A stretch of DNA of 64,000 nt, from NCBI GenBank assembly GCA_934155005.1, contig CAKPGR010000001.1, forward strand, positions 1 to 64,000, read 5' to 3'. The notes under the pieces were generated by a model. That model was given only the letters and a program-made list of their open reading frames with translations. It did no database searches and was not told where the DNA came from. Each line of letters opens with the position of its first letter. Within the stretch, counting starts at the first letter, position 1. This DNA is from an uncultured Bacilli bacterium (GTDB lineage: Bacteria > Bacillota_I > Bacilli_A > RF39 > UBA660). The translations under genes were made by a program, and so were the position numbers. Of this stretch, positions 34,743 to 44,875 are shown in pieces.

Positions 34743-35595
34743 CATATCTCGCATATATACCACATGGTAAAACTAAATCACTATTTTTTATTGGAAGTCC
34801 TATTTCATCTGAATATATTTTTCCATCCAAGTTATTTAAAACATTTTTTAACATATTAACTAATGATTCTTTTGATAAACCCGTTGTATAACAATTTATT
34901 ATAAAAAATAAAGGATCATCCGCTAGTATTTCTTTACATAATTTAACTAATTCAAATAAATTTTTTTCTATATCCCATACTTCGCCATTAGCGCCTCTTC
35001 CATAACTTGGTGGATCCATAACGATGGCATCATACTTATGTCCTCTTCTAATTTCTCTTTTTACAAATTTTAAAACATCATCTACCAAAAATCTTATTGG
35101 TCTATCTTCTAAATTTGATGATTTAACATTTTCCTTAGCCCATTCAACCATACCACGACTTGAATCAACATGAACAACACTTGCTCCTGCTTTTAAGCAT
35201 GCTACACTTGCTCCACCTGTATATGCAAATAAATTTAAAACACTTATCTCTTTTTTAGATTCTGTTATTTTTTTTATCATAAAATCCCAGTTAGCAGCTT
35301 GTTCTGGAAATAGTCCTGTATGTTTAAAACCCATTTGTTTGATATTAAACACCATATCTTTATAGTTCACTGTCCAAGATGGTGGTATATTTTTTATATT
35401 CTCCCAGTGTCCTCCACCTTTATTACTTCTAATATAATAAGCATGAATATTATCATATTTATCTTTTAAAATTTCATCATTCCATATTATTTGTGGATCT
35501 GGTCTAAGTAATATATATTTTCCCCATCTTTCAAGTTTTTCACCATTTGATGCATCTATTATTTCAAAATCTTTCCAATCATTACTTATAGTCAT
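34726..35595 (-). CDS. Class I SAM methyltransferase (RlmI/PF10672-like)
   Basis: 289 residues. Substrate-side N-terminal region about 1-120; Rossmann fold with SAM motif LNLFAYTGGASVACLKAG, acidic VVHVDSSRG, and catalytic-type MDPPSYGRG. These are the marks of the family of 23S rRNA cytosine and guanine methyltransferases. No PUA domain is present, unlike RlmI. Exact base target unknown. GGTGAT precedes ATG 35595. Confidence 0.85.
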   Translation of the reverse strand: MTISNDWKDFEIIDASNGEKLERWGKYILLRPDPQIIWNDEILKDKYDNIHAYYIRSNKGGGHWENIKNIPPSWTVNYKDMVFNIKQMGFKHTGLFPEQAANWDFMIKKITESKKEISVLNLFAYTGGASVACLKAGASVVHVDSSRGMVEWAKENVKSSNLEDRPIRFLVDDVLKFVKREIRRGHKYDAIVMDPPSYGRGANGEVWDIEKNLFELVKLCKEILADDPLFFIINCYTTGLSKESLVNMLKNVLNNLDGKIYSDEIGLPIKNSDLVLPCGIYARYEKNSN

Positions 35596-35624
35596 TTTAT
35601 CACCATATATATTATATCATAAGA

Positions 35625-36002
35625 TTATTTTAAAACATGTGTTTTTATCTTTTTTATATCATTTATTTCATTTATTGCATATTCTTTGTCATCATCATAA
35701 ATATATTCAATCGATATGATATCATATTTATCTGTTTCAAAGTAAAAATTAATATCATTAGGTTCTATATCGCCATGTTCAAAATATACTTCATAAGTAT
35801 CTAGGTCTTTTATATTTTGCTTTAAATCTTTTATATTTACCTTTTTTACATCATATAGTTTGTCATCTATTTCTACCTCATATTCATCATTTATATTATT
35901 TAAATATTTATTTATATCTGTTTTATTATTTTTACATCCTACTAATACTATTGTTGAAAAAGTTAATAATGCTACTGATTTATATAATTTTAAATTTTTC
36001 AT
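35625..36002 (-). CDS. Small secreted lipoprotein
   Basis: 125 residues. Signal sequence with lipobox VLVGC, Cys23 as the lipidated residue. The mature part is acidic, rich in Asp, Asn and Tyr, with no known domain. Surface-anchored on the outer face of the membrane. AAGGAGG upstream. Function not recognised. Confidence 0.75.
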   Translation of the reverse strand: MKNLKLYKSVALLTFSTIVLVGCKNNKTDINKYLNNINDEYEVEIDDKLYDVKKVNIKDLKQNIKDLDTYEVYFEHGDIEPNDINFYFETDKYDIISIEYIYDDDKEYAINEINDIKKIKTHVLK

Positions 36003-36052
36003 TTTTTTCCTCCTTAGTCAATTATATTAACATATTTAAAAAAAGAGAAAAG

Positions 36053-36079
36053 AAAACCAAGAAAATTTCTTGGTTTTTT
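36053..36079. terminator. Terminator after rpsI
   Basis: AAAACCAAGAAA / TTTCTTGGTTTT stem just beyond the rpsI stop; the T run is better on the plus strand (for an antisense transcript) but acceptable on the minus strand. Confidence 0.75.
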
Positions 36080-36089
36080 ATATGCACTA

Positions 36090-36506
36090 TTATCTCTTTG
36101 AAAATTGTGGAGCTCTACGGGCACCTTTAAGTCCTGGTTTTTTACGTTCTTTAACTCTAGAATCTCTAGTAATAAATCCTGATTTTTTTAGAACTTTTCT
36201 ATAACTATCTTCACTTGTTTCATTTGCTGAATCATATGAAAGTAAAGCTCTTGTTATACCTAATCTGATTGCACCAGTTTGACCAGTGAATCCACCACCA
36301 TTAACTTTTACTTCTATATCAAATGTTTCTTCATTATTTGTTGCTACTAAAGGTTGTTTTAAATCCATTACATTTGTTTCATATGGAAAGAAATCTCTAA
36401 CATCTCTTCCATTAACTGTAATTTTTCCTTTTCCTGGAACCATCTTAACTTGTGCTACAGATGATTTTCTTCTTCCAGTACCAATATAAACTTTTGAATT
36501 TGCCAT
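36090..36506 (-). CDS. rpsI: 30S ribosomal protein S9
   Basis: 138 residues, slightly long at the N-terminus. [13 protein letters not shown] start and the invariant basic C-terminal tail ending APQFSKR, whose last residue contacts P-site tRNA. Forms the usual two-gene operon with rplM 11 bases upstream. AGGAGG ribosome site. Confidence 0.97.
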   Translation of the reverse strand: MANSKVYIGTGRRKSSVAQVKMVPGKGKITVNGRDVRDFFPYETNVMDLKQPLVATNNEETFDIEVKVNGGGFTGQTGAIRLGITRALLSYDSANETSEDSYRKVLKKSGFITRDSRVKERKKPGLKGARRAPQFSKR

Positions 36507-36517
36507 TTAAAAACCTC

Positions 36518-36952
36518 CTATTTTAATTTTAACTCTACTGGTTGTTGAGCAATATGTGGATGCTCAGAACCTGCATAAACAAATAATTTTTTATACATTT
36601 GACGTCCAAGTCTTCCTTTTGGAAGCATACCTTTAACAGCTCTTTCCATCATTTCAACTGGATAATTTTCTTTCATTGTACGTGCAGTTCTTTCTCTTAA
36701 TCCTCCAGTATATCTACTGTGATTGTAATAAATTTTGTTATCTAATTTATTACCAGTTAAATTTACTTTTGAAGAGTTAATTACGATTACATAATCTCCA
36801 CAATCAATATGTGGTGTGAAAGTTGGTTTATTTTTTCCTCTTAAAATGTGAGCAACTTGTGTAGCTACACGTCCTAAGTTTTGACCTTCAGCATCAATTA
36901 CGTACCAATTACGAACAACGTCTTCTTTTTTTTGCATATAAGTGTCTTTCAT
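36518..36952 (-). CDS. rplM: 50S ribosomal protein L13
   Basis: 144 residues. [19 protein letters not shown] start, [10 protein letters not shown], and [21 protein letters not shown]-terminal motif are typical. Early 50S assembly protein. Preceded by a leader hairpin (36983-37009) and a good promoter (37038-37066), so transcription of rplM-rpsI starts here rather than only from truA. Confidence 0.97.
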   Translation of the reverse strand: MKDTYMQKKEDVVRNWYVIDAEGQNLGRVATQVAHILRGKNKPTFTPHIDCGDYVIVINSSKVNLTGNKLDNKIYYNHSRYTGGLRERTARTMKENYPVEMMERAVKGMLPKGRLGRQMYKKLFVYAGSEHPHIAQQPVELKLK

Positions 36953-36982
36953 AATATTTTCCTTCCCTTTACTAATTTTGTT

Positions 36983-37009
36983 GAAATAAGTGTTCCCAAT
37001 ACTTATTTC
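36983..37009 (-). promoter_or_regulatory. Candidate L13 leader hairpin
   Basis: Perfect nine-base stem GAAATAAGT / ACTTATTTC with loop ATTGGGAAC, in the 5' leader of rplM. Position and form fit the Firmicutes ribosomal-protein leader that lets L13 regulate its own operon. Not verified against a covariance model. Confidence 0.55.
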
Positions 37010-37037
37010 ATGGGATATTTAAAATGTACCAATTAAA

Positions 37038-37066
37038 ATTGTACTAAAACATTGTTTAAAAGTCAA
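37038..37066 (-). promoter_or_regulatory. Promoter of rplM-rpsI
   Basis: On the minus strand TTGACT, 17 bases, TACAAT: a near-consensus sigma-A promoter between truA and rplM. Confidence 0.8.
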
Positions 37067-37076
37067 TAATTTTAGT

Positions 37077-37817
37077 TTATTTTTTTTTATAATACACGGT
37101 ATCTAAGTATAATCCCTCTGCTGGTGCGGTTATAAAAGCTTCCTTTCTATCTTTTTTATTTATTATATCTACAATATCTTTGGGATTTATCTTTTCTTCT
37201 CCAACAAATATTAATGTTCCAACAATATTTCTAACCATATATCTTAAAAAGCCGTCACCAATAAATTCTAAATAAATAATACCATTTTCTTGTTTTATAT
37301 TTATATCATATATTGTTCTTGTATAATTAGTTATTTCTTTTGTTGCTTTTGTAAATGATTTAAAATCATGTTTCCCTATAAAATATTTACTTGCTTCTTT
37401 CATTTTTGAAATATTTAAATTCTTATTATATTGATATACATAATTTCTATCAAATAAATTATATTCTAAAATATTTATTTTATATACATATTTTTTCTTT
37501 TCTACATTAAAACGAGCATGAAAATTATTATCTACTTCTTCTATATGATTAATATAAATATCATTTGGAAGCATTTTATTTAATTTTTCTTTTATTTCTT
37601 TTAAATTATAATTTTTTTCTAAGTCAAAATGGGCTGCTTGATTAAGTGCATGAACCTTAGCGTCTGTTCTACCTGATGCGTGAATTATAACTTTATTATT
37701 GCTATTAATTTTTGTTAAAGCTTGTTCAATAGTCTGCTGAATAGTTCTTTTATTTTTTTGTTTTTGATAACCATTATAATTTGTTCCATCATATGAAAAT
37801 GTTATTAAATATCTCAT
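37077..37817 (-). CDS. truA: tRNA pseudouridine(38-40) synthase
   Basis: 246 residues. ASGRTDAKVHALNQAAHFD contains the catalytic Asp. Modifies uridines 38-40 of the anticodon arm. Canonical position upstream of rplM-rpsI. AGGAGG ribosome site. In most Firmicutes ecfT lies directly upstream; here the ATPase gene ecfA2 abuts instead. Confidence 0.96.
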   Translation of the reverse strand: MRYLITFSYDGTNYNGYQKQKNKRTIQQTIEQALTKINSNNKVIIHASGRTDAKVHALNQAAHFDLEKNYNLKEIKEKLNKMLPNDIYINHIEEVDNNFHARFNVEKKKYVYKINILEYNLFDRNYVYQYNKNLNISKMKEASKYFIGKHDFKSFTKATKEITNYTRTIYDINIKQENGIIYLEFIGDGFLRYMVRNIVGTLIFVGEEKINPKDIVDIINKKDRKEAFITAPAEGLYLDTVYYKKK

Positions 37818-37825
37818 AATTCCTC

Positions 37826-38590
37826 CTATATATTTCTATATATATCTTTCATTAAATCATTTATTTCATCACGATATCCCAATCTTTTATTTTTTTTATT
37901 TAAAACTAAATTGGAAAATTTAATAACATTTGGAACTTCTATTCCATAGTTATTTAATATTTTTTCTTGTTTAAAAATATCATATTTATTACCTTGTAAG
38001 GTTATTTTTTTATCATTTAGTACATATACTACATCTGTAATTTTATGAACAAATTCTATATCATTGCTAGCAATTATTATTGTTTTATTATATCTCTTAT
38101 TCATTTTATTTAAAATTTTATATAAGAGATTTTTGTTTGTATTATCTAACCCTATAGTTGGTTCATCTAGTATAAGTACATCTGGATTAGTAATTAAAGC
38201 AAGCGCTATGGAAATTCTTTTTTTTTCACTTTCACTTAGTTTACTTATTTTTTTTTCTAATATCATTTGATTTAAATTTACCATTTTAAGAGAATCTATT
38301 ATTTTTTTTAAATTGTTTGTTAAATCCTTAAAATTGTCTATTACTAAATTATTTATAAATTCTGGTTTTTCTTTAACATACGCTACTTTTTCATTGTCAA
38401 GTTTTAAAATACCATTTGCTAATGGATATTCACCAGAGATTATATTTAAAAGTGTTGTTTTACCACAACCATTTTTACCTATTATGCTACTAATTTGCCC
38501 TTTTTTAAATTTAATACTAATATTTTCTAAAACTTCTTCTGATTTATAGTTAATCTTATTATACTCATAACTAACATTTTTTATTTCCAT
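37826..38590 (-). CDS. EcfA2-position ABC ATPase with altered motifs
   Basis: 254 residues. Energy-coupling-factor ATPase by position and C-terminal layout. Walker A GKNGCGKTT and Walker B LILDEPTIGLD are intact, but the signature is LSESEKKRIS instead of LSGGQ, and the switch His is Asn (IIASNDIEF in place of THD). In working ECF transporters EcfA1 and EcfA2 drive vitamin or metal uptake with EcfT. The start overlaps the previous ATPase gene by ten bases. No ecfT follows before truA. Function as a transporter motor is doubtful. Confidence 0.75.
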   Translation of the reverse strand: MEIKNVSYEYNKINYKSEEVLENISIKFKKGQISSIIGKNGCGKTTLLNIISGEYPLANGILKLDNEKVAYVKEKPEFINNLVIDNFKDLTNNLKKIIDSLKMVNLNQMILEKKISKLSESEKKRISIALALITNPDVLILDEPTIGLDNTNKNLLYKILNKMNKRYNKTIIIASNDIEFVHKITDVVYVLNDKKITLQGNKYDIFKQEKILNNYGIEVPNVIKFSNLVLNKKNKRLGYRDEINDLMKDIYRNI

Positions 38591-39243
38591 AATTTATTCA
38601 CCAACTTATTCATATCTAAGTAAATATTATCTATTAAATCATAATAACCTAATTTTAATGATAATGAAGCCATAAATGGTAGTTCTAAGTTATTATTTTT
38701 AAATAATTTTTCTTGTTTAAAAGCTGTTTTTATATTATTATTTAAAACTATTTCTTTTTCATTTATTAATATTAGATAATCTCCATATACACTTTCTTCT
38801 ACATCATTTGTTATATTAATGATTGTTTTTTTTGTTTGTTTCATATATTTAAATAATTTAGTTTTTGTTTGATTATCTACATTATTTAAATTATTATCTA
38901 AAATAATCATTTCTTTTTTAGAATATAAAGATGATAAAACAACTATAATATTTTTTTTAGAGTCAATTAATTTATCAAATGAATAATTAAGAATTTCACT
39001 AAGGTTTATTATATTTTTTGTTTCTTTTACTTTTTCTTCTATTTCTTTTTTTGATAATTTTGAATATATTTTTATAACTTCTAATATTGTTAAATATTCT
39101 ATTTTATCTATTTCTCTTTTTAATAAAACTATATTGTTGTCTTGTTTCAAATTTTTAGCAAGTGTTGTTTTACCACAACCATTTTTACCTATAATAGTTG
39201 TTATTTTATTTTTCTTTATTTTTGAAATTATTTTTTCATTCAT
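38581..39243 (-). CDS. Degenerate EcfA1-position ABC ATPase
   Basis: 220 residues, shorter than the usual ~280. Only 18 residues precede Walker A (GKNGCGKTT), so the first strands and A-loop are missing. Walker B is MIILDNNLNNVD: the catalytic Glu after Asp is replaced by Asn. No LSGGQ-like signature is visible, and the switch His is Asn (ITNDVEES). The C-terminal LPFMASLSLKLGYYDL still follows the EcfA pattern. It could still bind ATP, but hydrolysis is unlikely. Confidence 0.72.
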   Translation of the reverse strand: MNEKIISKIKKNKITTIIGKNGCGKTTLAKNLKQDNNIVLLKREIDKIEYLTILEVIKIYSKLSKKEIEEKVKETKNIINLSEILNYSFDKLIDSKKNIIVVLSSLYSKKEMIILDNNLNNVDNQTKTKLFKYMKQTKKTIINITNDVEESVYGDYLILINEKEIVLNNNIKTAFKQEKLFKNNNLELPFMASLSLKLGYYDLIDNIYLDMNKLVNKLWK

Positions 39244-39304
39244 ATAACCACCATACTTAATTAGTTATTATATTATAAAACTAATTTTTTTTAAATAGTT
39301 TTAG

Positions 39305-39336
39305 AAAAAAAATTAGAAGTTATTCTCCTAATTTTC
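39305..39336 (-). terminator. Terminator of ftsH
   Basis: AAAATTAGGAG / CTTCTAATTTT stem with one mismatch and eight T on the minus strand; includes the ftsH stop. Confidence 0.8.
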
Positions 39337-41205
39337 TTCATCACTTGTAGTTTCTTCTTTTATCTCTTCATCTTTTTCTGGAAGATGTTTATGTTCTACA
39401 AGATAATCTATTTCTTCTTTTGTTAATGTTTCTTGTTCAAGTAATGCTTCTGCTATTAATTTTAATAAATCTCTATTTTTTGAAATTATTTCTTTTGTTT
39501 TTTCATAGCACTCATTAATTATTTTTCTTTGTTCTTGATCTATTTCAAAAGCAACTTGACTTGAAAAATTACGACTTTTATTATAATCTCTTCCTAAGAA
39601 AACACTACCTTCTTGTTGTTCAAATTGAACTGGTCCTAAATCACTCATACCATATTCTGTTACCATAGCACGAGCTATTTTAGTAGCTTTTTCAAAATCA
39701 TTATGAGCTCCTGTTGTAATTTCACCAAACTCTAATTCCTCAGCTACACGTCCACCTAAAAGACCACTAATAGATTCTAATAATTCTGTTTTTGTTGATA
39801 AATATGTTTCCTCTCTTGGTAACATTAAGTTATATCCACCTGCTGCACCTCTTGGAATTATTGTAATTTTTTGAACTTCATTAGCACCTTCAAGTTTTAT
39901 TCCAACAACAGCATGCCCTGCTTCATGGTAAGCAACTGTTCGTTTTTCTTTTTCATTGTATTTATGACTTAACTTAGCTGGTCCCATTAATACTCTATCA
40001 TGAGCTTCATCTATCTCTAACATAGTTATTTTCTTTTTACCACGTCTAACAGCAAGTAGTGCTGCTTCATTTAATAAGTTTTCCAAATCAGCACCGCTAA
40101 ATCCAATTGTTCTTTTAGCAATATTAGCTAAATTTACATTTTTAGCAAATGTTTTACCATTGGAATGAACTTTTAATATATCTTCTCTACCTTTAATATC
40201 TGGTAAATTTACTGTAACTTGTCTATCAAATCTTCCTGGTCTAAGTAAAGCAGGATCTAGTACATCTGGTCTATTTGTTGCGGCAATAATAATTATTCCT
40301 TCGTTTGCTCCAAAACCATCCATTTCTGTAAGTAATTGGTTTAATGTTTGTTCACGTTCATCATGACCTCCACCAATTCCTGATCCTCTTTGACGCCCAA
40401 CTGCATCAATTTCATCAATAAATATTAAACATGGTGCATTATGTTTTGCTTGTTTAAACATATCTCTTACACGACTAGCTCCAACACCTACAAATAGTTC
40501 AACAAAATCAGAACCACTTATATAGTAAAATGGAACATTAGCTTCACCTGCTACAGCTCTTGCTAATAAAGTTTTTCCTGTACCAGGAGGGCCTTGTAAT
40601 AATACACCTTTTGGAATTCTAGCTCCCATTGATGTAAATTTTTTTGGATTTTTTAAGAAGTCTATTAATTCTCTAACTTCTTCTTTTTCTTCATCTAATC
40701 CAGCAACATCCTTAAATGTTACTTTATTTGAATCTTCATTCAATCTAGCACGACTCTTACCAAAATCCATTGATTTATTAGCACTTCCCATTTGTTTTGA
40801 GATAAATATAAAAGCTATTACTAATAAAACTAACATTGGTAATACATTAATCAAGAATGAAATTAAAACACTTGACGATGGATCAGAATTAGTTTTTATT
40901 TCAATATTATATTTTTCTGACGCTGTTATTATTTTTGATACAACTTTATCAGAAATTGGAGCTTTCAAATAAAAATATTCATTTTCTCCATAATCTTTCA
41001 TTTTTCCTGACAATTCATAAACACCAGCATTATTACTTGGTGTAATTGTAACTTCTGTTACTTTATCTAAATTATTATTAAATTCATTATATGTTAATTC
41101 ATTTATTTTGCTATTTGCTATATTCATAAAAGCAAGTACGCCTATTATAAATACAAATAATAATCCATATGGAATAGCATTCTTTTTGATTGTTTTTTTA
41201 TTCAT
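39328..41205 (-). CDS. ftsH: ATP-dependent zinc metalloprotease FtsH
   Basis: 625 residues. Two N-terminal membrane segments around an external loop, then AAA+ domain (Walker A GPPGTGKT, Walker [12 protein letters not shown], second region [18 protein letters not shown]) and peptidase domain with zinc site HEAGH. Degrades misfolded membrane and regulatory proteins as a hexamer. The acidic C-terminal tail is typical. Follows tilS by 13 bases; the hpt gene found between them in Bacillus is absent. Confidence 0.98.
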   Translation of the reverse strand: MNKKTIKKNAIPYGLLFVFIIGVLAFMNIANSKINELTYNEFNNNLDKVTEVTITPSNNAGVYELSGKMKDYGENEYFYLKAPISDKVVSKIITASEKYNIEIKTNSDPSSSVLISFLINVLPMLVLLVIAFIFISKQMGSANKSMDFGKSRARLNEDSNKVTFKDVAGLDEEKEEVRELIDFLKNPKKFTSMGARIPKGVLLQGPPGTGKTLLARAVAGEANVPFYYISGSDFVELFVGVGASRVRDMFKQAKHNAPCLIFIDEIDAVGRQRGSGIGGGHDEREQTLNQLLTEMDGFGANEGIIIIAATNRPDVLDPALLRPGRFDRQVTVNLPDIKGREDILKVHSNGKTFAKNVNLANIAKRTIGFSGADLENLLNEAALLAVRRGKKKITMLEIDEAHDRVLMGPAKLSHKYNEKEKRTVAYHEAGHAVVGIKLEGANEVQKITIIPRGAAGGYNLMLPREETYLSTKTELLESISGLLGGRVAEELEFGEITTGAHNDFEKATKIARAMVTEYGMSDLGPVQFEQQEGSVFLGRDYNKSRNFSSQVAFEIDQEQRKIINECYEKTKEIISKNRDLLKLIAEALLEQETLTKEEIDYLVEHKHLPEKDEEIKEETTSDEEN

Positions 41206-41218
41206 AATATCTCCTTTC

Positions 41219-42547
41219 TTAATAGTACCTAAGTATTATATCATACTTTTCATCTTTTGTTTTATCAAATTTTGATTTTTTTAATCCTGGAAGCCAAACA
41301 ATAGTGTTTGCTGAATCAACAACTATTGGCCATTCTTTTCTTTCATTAACTGTAATTTTTTCATCAATAAATATATCATTAATTTTTTTACTACCTATCA
41401 TTCCTTTAACATTCATTTTATCACCATTCATTCTAGTTCTAACACGAAGCGGAAATTTAACATCCTTTTTTGATAATCTACAAATATTATTATCAGTTTC
41501 TTCTGATTCTCTAACAACTTGGATATTTCTTCCATTTGGTAAATTAACATAATTAATTATCTCTATTTCATATTCATTATATTCAATTTCTTCTGTTATA
41601 AAAACTAAACGATTATAAGATTTTATAGCTTTTAAATTATTAGGTAAATAAATAAATGTATTAGCTTTTTTTGACATAATCAAACTATATATTAAATCAG
41701 CATGATTATCTGTTATAAGCATTAAATCTTCTTGATATATTTTTTCTAATATGTAATATATAACTTTCATTGCTATTACATATTCCAATTCTTTAAATTT
41801 ATCTAAATCTAATATATTTTGTGGATAAATCTTAGGCATTACTTTTTCTACCTGTTTATCTATATAATTATTATATTCAAGTAAAATAGTTGAAAATTTG
41901 TAAAACTTTTTATGGACATTTATATCTTCTTTTTTTAATTCAGGCACTATATATTTACGATATCTATTTCTTGTATGAATATCTTCTAAATTTGTACTAT
42001 CAATGTAGTATTTTATATTATTTTTATCATCATAATCAATTATTTCAGCCTTTGTAAGTTCTATAAGAGGTCTTACAATTTTATAGCCGTCTCTTTTAAC
42101 TATTTTTGAAAAACCACTATATCCTCTTAATGTTGATCCTCTAACTAAACGCATTAAAATTGTTTCTATTAAATCATCTCCATGGTGTGCTGTAAAAAGA
42201 TATTTTGCATTATATTCTCTTACTATTTTTTCAAAATAGTTATATCTCTTTGTTCTTGCTTCATTTTCAAAGTTGTCATCACCATAATCTTCTATTACTA
42301 ATGATTCAAATACTATATTATTTTCTTTACAATAGTTTTCAACATATTTTTGTTCTTCTAATTGTCCTTTTCTTCCTGTATTATGGTTTACATGAGCACA
42401 TATTATCTCTATATCTATTTCTTTTTTTATTCTTACTAATAAATCTATTAAAGCCATTGAATCTGGTCCACCTGATACAGCAGCAACTAATACATCACCA
42501 TATTTTATTTTTAATTCTTTTGTTAGAAAATAATATGCTCTATCCAT
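41219..42547 (-). CDS. tilS: tRNA(Ile)-lysidine synthase
   Basis: 442 residues from ATG 42547, six bases after AAGGTG; GTG 42556 lies inside that site. PP-loop SGGPDS near residue 27. Converts C34 of the CAU-anticodon tRNA-Ile to lysidine so that AUA is read as Ile, which is essential in a genome with so many ATA codons. The TilS C-terminal domain is present (LRVRTRMNGDKMNVKGMIG). Confidence 0.95.
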   Translation of the reverse strand: MDRAYYFLTKELKIKYGDVLVAAVSGGPDSMALIDLLVRIKKEIDIEIICAHVNHNTGRKGQLEEQKYVENYCKENNIVFESLVIEDYGDDNFENEARTKRYNYFEKIVREYNAKYLFTAHHGDDLIETILMRLVRGSTLRGYSGFSKIVKRDGYKIVRPLIELTKAEIIDYDDKNNIKYYIDSTNLEDIHTRNRYRKYIVPELKKEDINVHKKFYKFSTILLEYNNYIDKQVEKVMPKIYPQNILDLDKFKELEYVIAMKVIYYILEKIYQEDLMLITDNHADLIYSLIMSKKANTFIYLPNNLKAIKSYNRLVFITEEIEYNEYEIEIINYVNLPNGRNIQVVRESEETDNNICRLSKKDVKFPLRVRTRMNGDKMNVKGMIGSKKINDIFIDEKITVNERKEWPIVVDSANTIVWLPGLKKSKFDKTKDEKYDIILRYY

Positions 42548-42571
42548 CTTTATCACCTTATTTATTATATC

Positions 42572-42610
42572 AAAAAAAGCAAGAAATTACCACTTAATTA
42601 TTTCCTTGCC
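42572..42610 (-). terminator. Terminator overlapping the ung 3' end
   Basis: GCAAGGAAAT / ATTTCTTGC stem with a bulged G and seven T on the minus strand. The upstream arm is within the last codons of ung. Confidence 0.8.
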
Positions 42611-43237
42611 ATTATTTTTTAAAAAGTTATTTGTTTTGGAAAAAGGTCTACTTCCAAAGAATCCTCTATTTGCTGATAAAGGAGAAGGATGGACACTTTC
42701 TAATATTAAATGTTTTTTATTTTCTATTAATTCTTTTTTACCTCTAGCATAACTTCCCCATAAAATAAAAACTATTGGATCTTCTCTTTTTCCTAGTTCT
42801 TTTATTATGTAATCTGTAAATATTTCCCATCCTTTATCTTTATGAGATAGTGGTTTATCTTTTTCAACTGTCATTATAGAGTTTAATAATAATACTCCTT
42901 CTTTTGCCCAATCAGTTAAATCAGATTTAGTTCTATTAATATTTAAATCATCTTTTAATTCTTTAAATATATTTCTAAGTGATGGAGGCATTTTAACTCC
43001 TTCTCTAACAGAAAAAGAAAGTCCATGGGCTTCGTTATAGCCATGATATGGATCTTGACCTAAAATTACAACTTTTACTTGGTCATAATCTGTATATCTT
43101 AAAGCATTAAATATATTTTTATATTCAGGAAATATTATTTTTGTTTGATATTCCTTTTTTATAAATGTTCCAAGCTTTCTGAAATATTCTTTTTTCATTT
43201 CTTGTTTTAAAATTTCATCCCATTTTTTATTTATCAT
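42587..43237 (-). CDS. ung: Uracil-DNA glycosylase (family 1)
   Basis: 216 residues. Catalytic water-activating Asp in GQDPYHGYNEAHGLSFSV, and HPSPLSANRGFFG, the leucine-loop motif. Removes uracil from DNA for base-excision repair. The start overlaps the end of rsmA by 11 bases. Confidence 0.97.
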   Translation of the reverse strand: MINKKWDEILKQEMKKEYFRKLGTFIKKEYQTKIIFPEYKNIFNALRYTDYDQVKVVILGQDPYHGYNEAHGLSFSVREGVKMPPSLRNIFKELKDDLNINRTKSDLTDWAKEGVLLLNSIMTVEKDKPLSHKDKGWEIFTDYIIKELGKREDPIVFILWGSYARGKKELIENKKHLILESVHPSPLSANRGFFGSRPFSKTNNFLKNNGKEIIKW

Positions 43238-44072
43238 TTACTTCATCCAATCTATTAGCTATATTTATAAAAATATCTATACTTAACATTTCAGCTCTAA
43301 CACTTAAATCATAATTATATTTTTTTAATTCATCTTCTATTATTTCTAAATTATATTCTTTTAAATTATTTCTTAATGTTTTTCTTTTTTGTTTAAAACT
43401 ATCTTTTACTAATTTGAAAAAAAGTTGTTCATTTTTTACTTCCTTTTGATTTTCTTTTGGCGTAAATTCAACAATTATACTATCAACATTGGGTTTTGGA
43501 ATAAAAATATTTCTACTTATATCCATTAATTTTTTTACATTAAAATAATAACCTAAATATATTGATAAAGAGTTATATTCTTTACTTCCTGGTATTGCTT
43601 TAAAACGATTTCCAACTTCTTTTTGAACCATTATAACTATTTTTGATACATCTATTTTATCTTCTATTATTTTAGTTATAATAGGTGTTGTTATATAATA
43701 TGGAAGATTGGCAACTACATATATTTTTTTGTAATTATATTTTTTTAAATCTTCATTTACATCTGCTTTTAGAAAATCTTTAAAATTAATATCTACATTA
43801 TTAAATTCTTTTAAATTTTCATTTAATATTTCTTTTAAGGTTTCATCTATTTCATAACAAACTACTTTTCCTGCTTGTTTTGCTAATTTATATGTTAAGG
43901 AACCCGCACCAGGTCCTATTTCTATAACTAATGTATCTTTATCTATGTTAGACATTGTTATAATTTTATCTATTATATTTTCATCTGTTATAAAATTTTG
44001 ACCAAACTTTTTTTTAAAATTAAAGGATTTTTCTTCTAATAATGAATTCATTTTTTTTGGTGAATATTCCAT
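43227..44072 (-). CDS. rsmA: 16S rRNA (A1518/A1519) dimethyltransferase
   Basis: 281 residues (KsgA). FGQNFITDENI start, SAM motif VIEIGPGAGSLT, and catalytic NLPYYI. Dimethylates two adjacent adenines in helix 45 of 16S rRNA. In the metG-tatD-(yabE)-rsmA neighbourhood known from Bacillus; rnmV, usually just upstream, is missing. Confidence 0.97.
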   Translation of the reverse strand: MEYSPKKMNSLLEEKSFNFKKKFGQNFITDENIIDKIITMSNIDKDTLVIEIGPGAGSLTYKLAKQAGKVVCYEIDETLKEILNENLKEFNNVDINFKDFLKADVNEDLKKYNYKKIYVVANLPYYITTPIITKIIEDKIDVSKIVIMVQKEVGNRFKAIPGSKEYNSLSIYLGYYFNVKKLMDISRNIFIPKPNVDSIIVEFTPKENQKEVKNEQLFFKLVKDSFKQKRKTLRNNLKEYNLEIIEDELKKYNYDLSVRAEMLSIDIFINIANRLDEVNDK

Positions 44073-44120
44073 ATACTTCCTCTTTTCTTATTTAATTATA
44101 CTAAAACTTTGAATATATAA

Positions 44121-44151
44121 CAAGAAAAGATGGTTACCATCCCCATCTTTG
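44121..44151 (-). terminator. Terminator of the 3D-domain gene
   Basis: AAAGATGG / CCATCTTT stem followed by a T-rich stretch on the minus strand; contains the end of the coding region. Confidence 0.8.
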
Positions 44152-44844
44152 TACTTCAAATGTCATGTTTGATCCCGTAAGGCCATCAGCCCCTAAAACT
44201 GTTTTGTCTGTTTGTGATGAATATGCCAAATCCATTATAATATCAGCTTTTGTTTGTTCACTCATTTTATCTAAAATAACACCTACAAATGATGTACCAT
44301 CTGGCTTTGTTATTTTAACAATAGTACCAGCTTGAAATTGACTAGCTCTTGCCGCTAAAATTCTTACACTACCATATTCTTCATCTGTATAATAAATTCC
44401 ATTATATTTTAAACTATGTCTTGAGCCATTTTTTGTTCTATATGATAAATAACCTTCACCACTACAGCCTATACAATCTGGTCCATACCCAACTAATCTT
44501 CCTTTATAAATACCATATGCACCTGTTCCTTTTTCAATAACCTTATTTTGAACTTCTTGAACTACAACTTGTTTTTTTTGTTCTTCTTTTGTATATGAAA
44601 GACCATCTACACCTTCTTTTTTAACATTAGTTATATTTTGTGGTAATTTTGAATTATATTCAACCACTGTTTTATATTTAGTTACTTCTTGGACTACATA
44701 ACCATCTTTTTTCATATTACTATTTTGTATTTCTTTACTATCTTCAACATAATTTCCTATATTTAATAATGACATTATGGAAGTTGTTAAAATTATTATA
44801 TATTTACCTGCAAATTGCAGCAAACCTATATTCATTATTTTCAC
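44134..44844 (-). CDS. 3D-domain cell-wall protein (YabE position)
   Basis: 236 residues. A hydrophobic N-terminal segment (residues 6-28) anchors or exports it. The C-terminal third (VKITKPDGTSFVGVILDKM, then IIMDLAYSS) matches the 3D domain, named for three Asp, which is found in lytic transglycosylase-like proteins such as YabE and Rpf relatives. It lies between tatD and rsmA exactly where yabE lies in Bacillus. The G5 and DUF348 domains of YabE are absent, so it is a reduced form. CDCIGC-type cysteines (DCIGCSGEG) are unusual. Confidence 0.75.
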   Translation of the reverse strand: MKIMNIGLLQFAGKYIIILTTSIMSLLNIGNYVEDSKEIQNSNMKKDGYVVQEVTKYKTVVEYNSKLPQNITNVKKEGVDGLSYTKEEQKKQVVVQEVQNKVIEKGTGAYGIYKGRLVGYGPDCIGCSGEGYLSYRTKNGSRHSLKYNGIYYTDEEYGSVRILAARASQFQAGTIVKITKPDGTSFVGVILDKMSEQTKADIIMDLAYSSQTDKTVLGADGLTGSNMTFEVQRWGW

Positions 44845-44875
44845 CTCAAATTACTTCATTTAAATTTTATCATCT

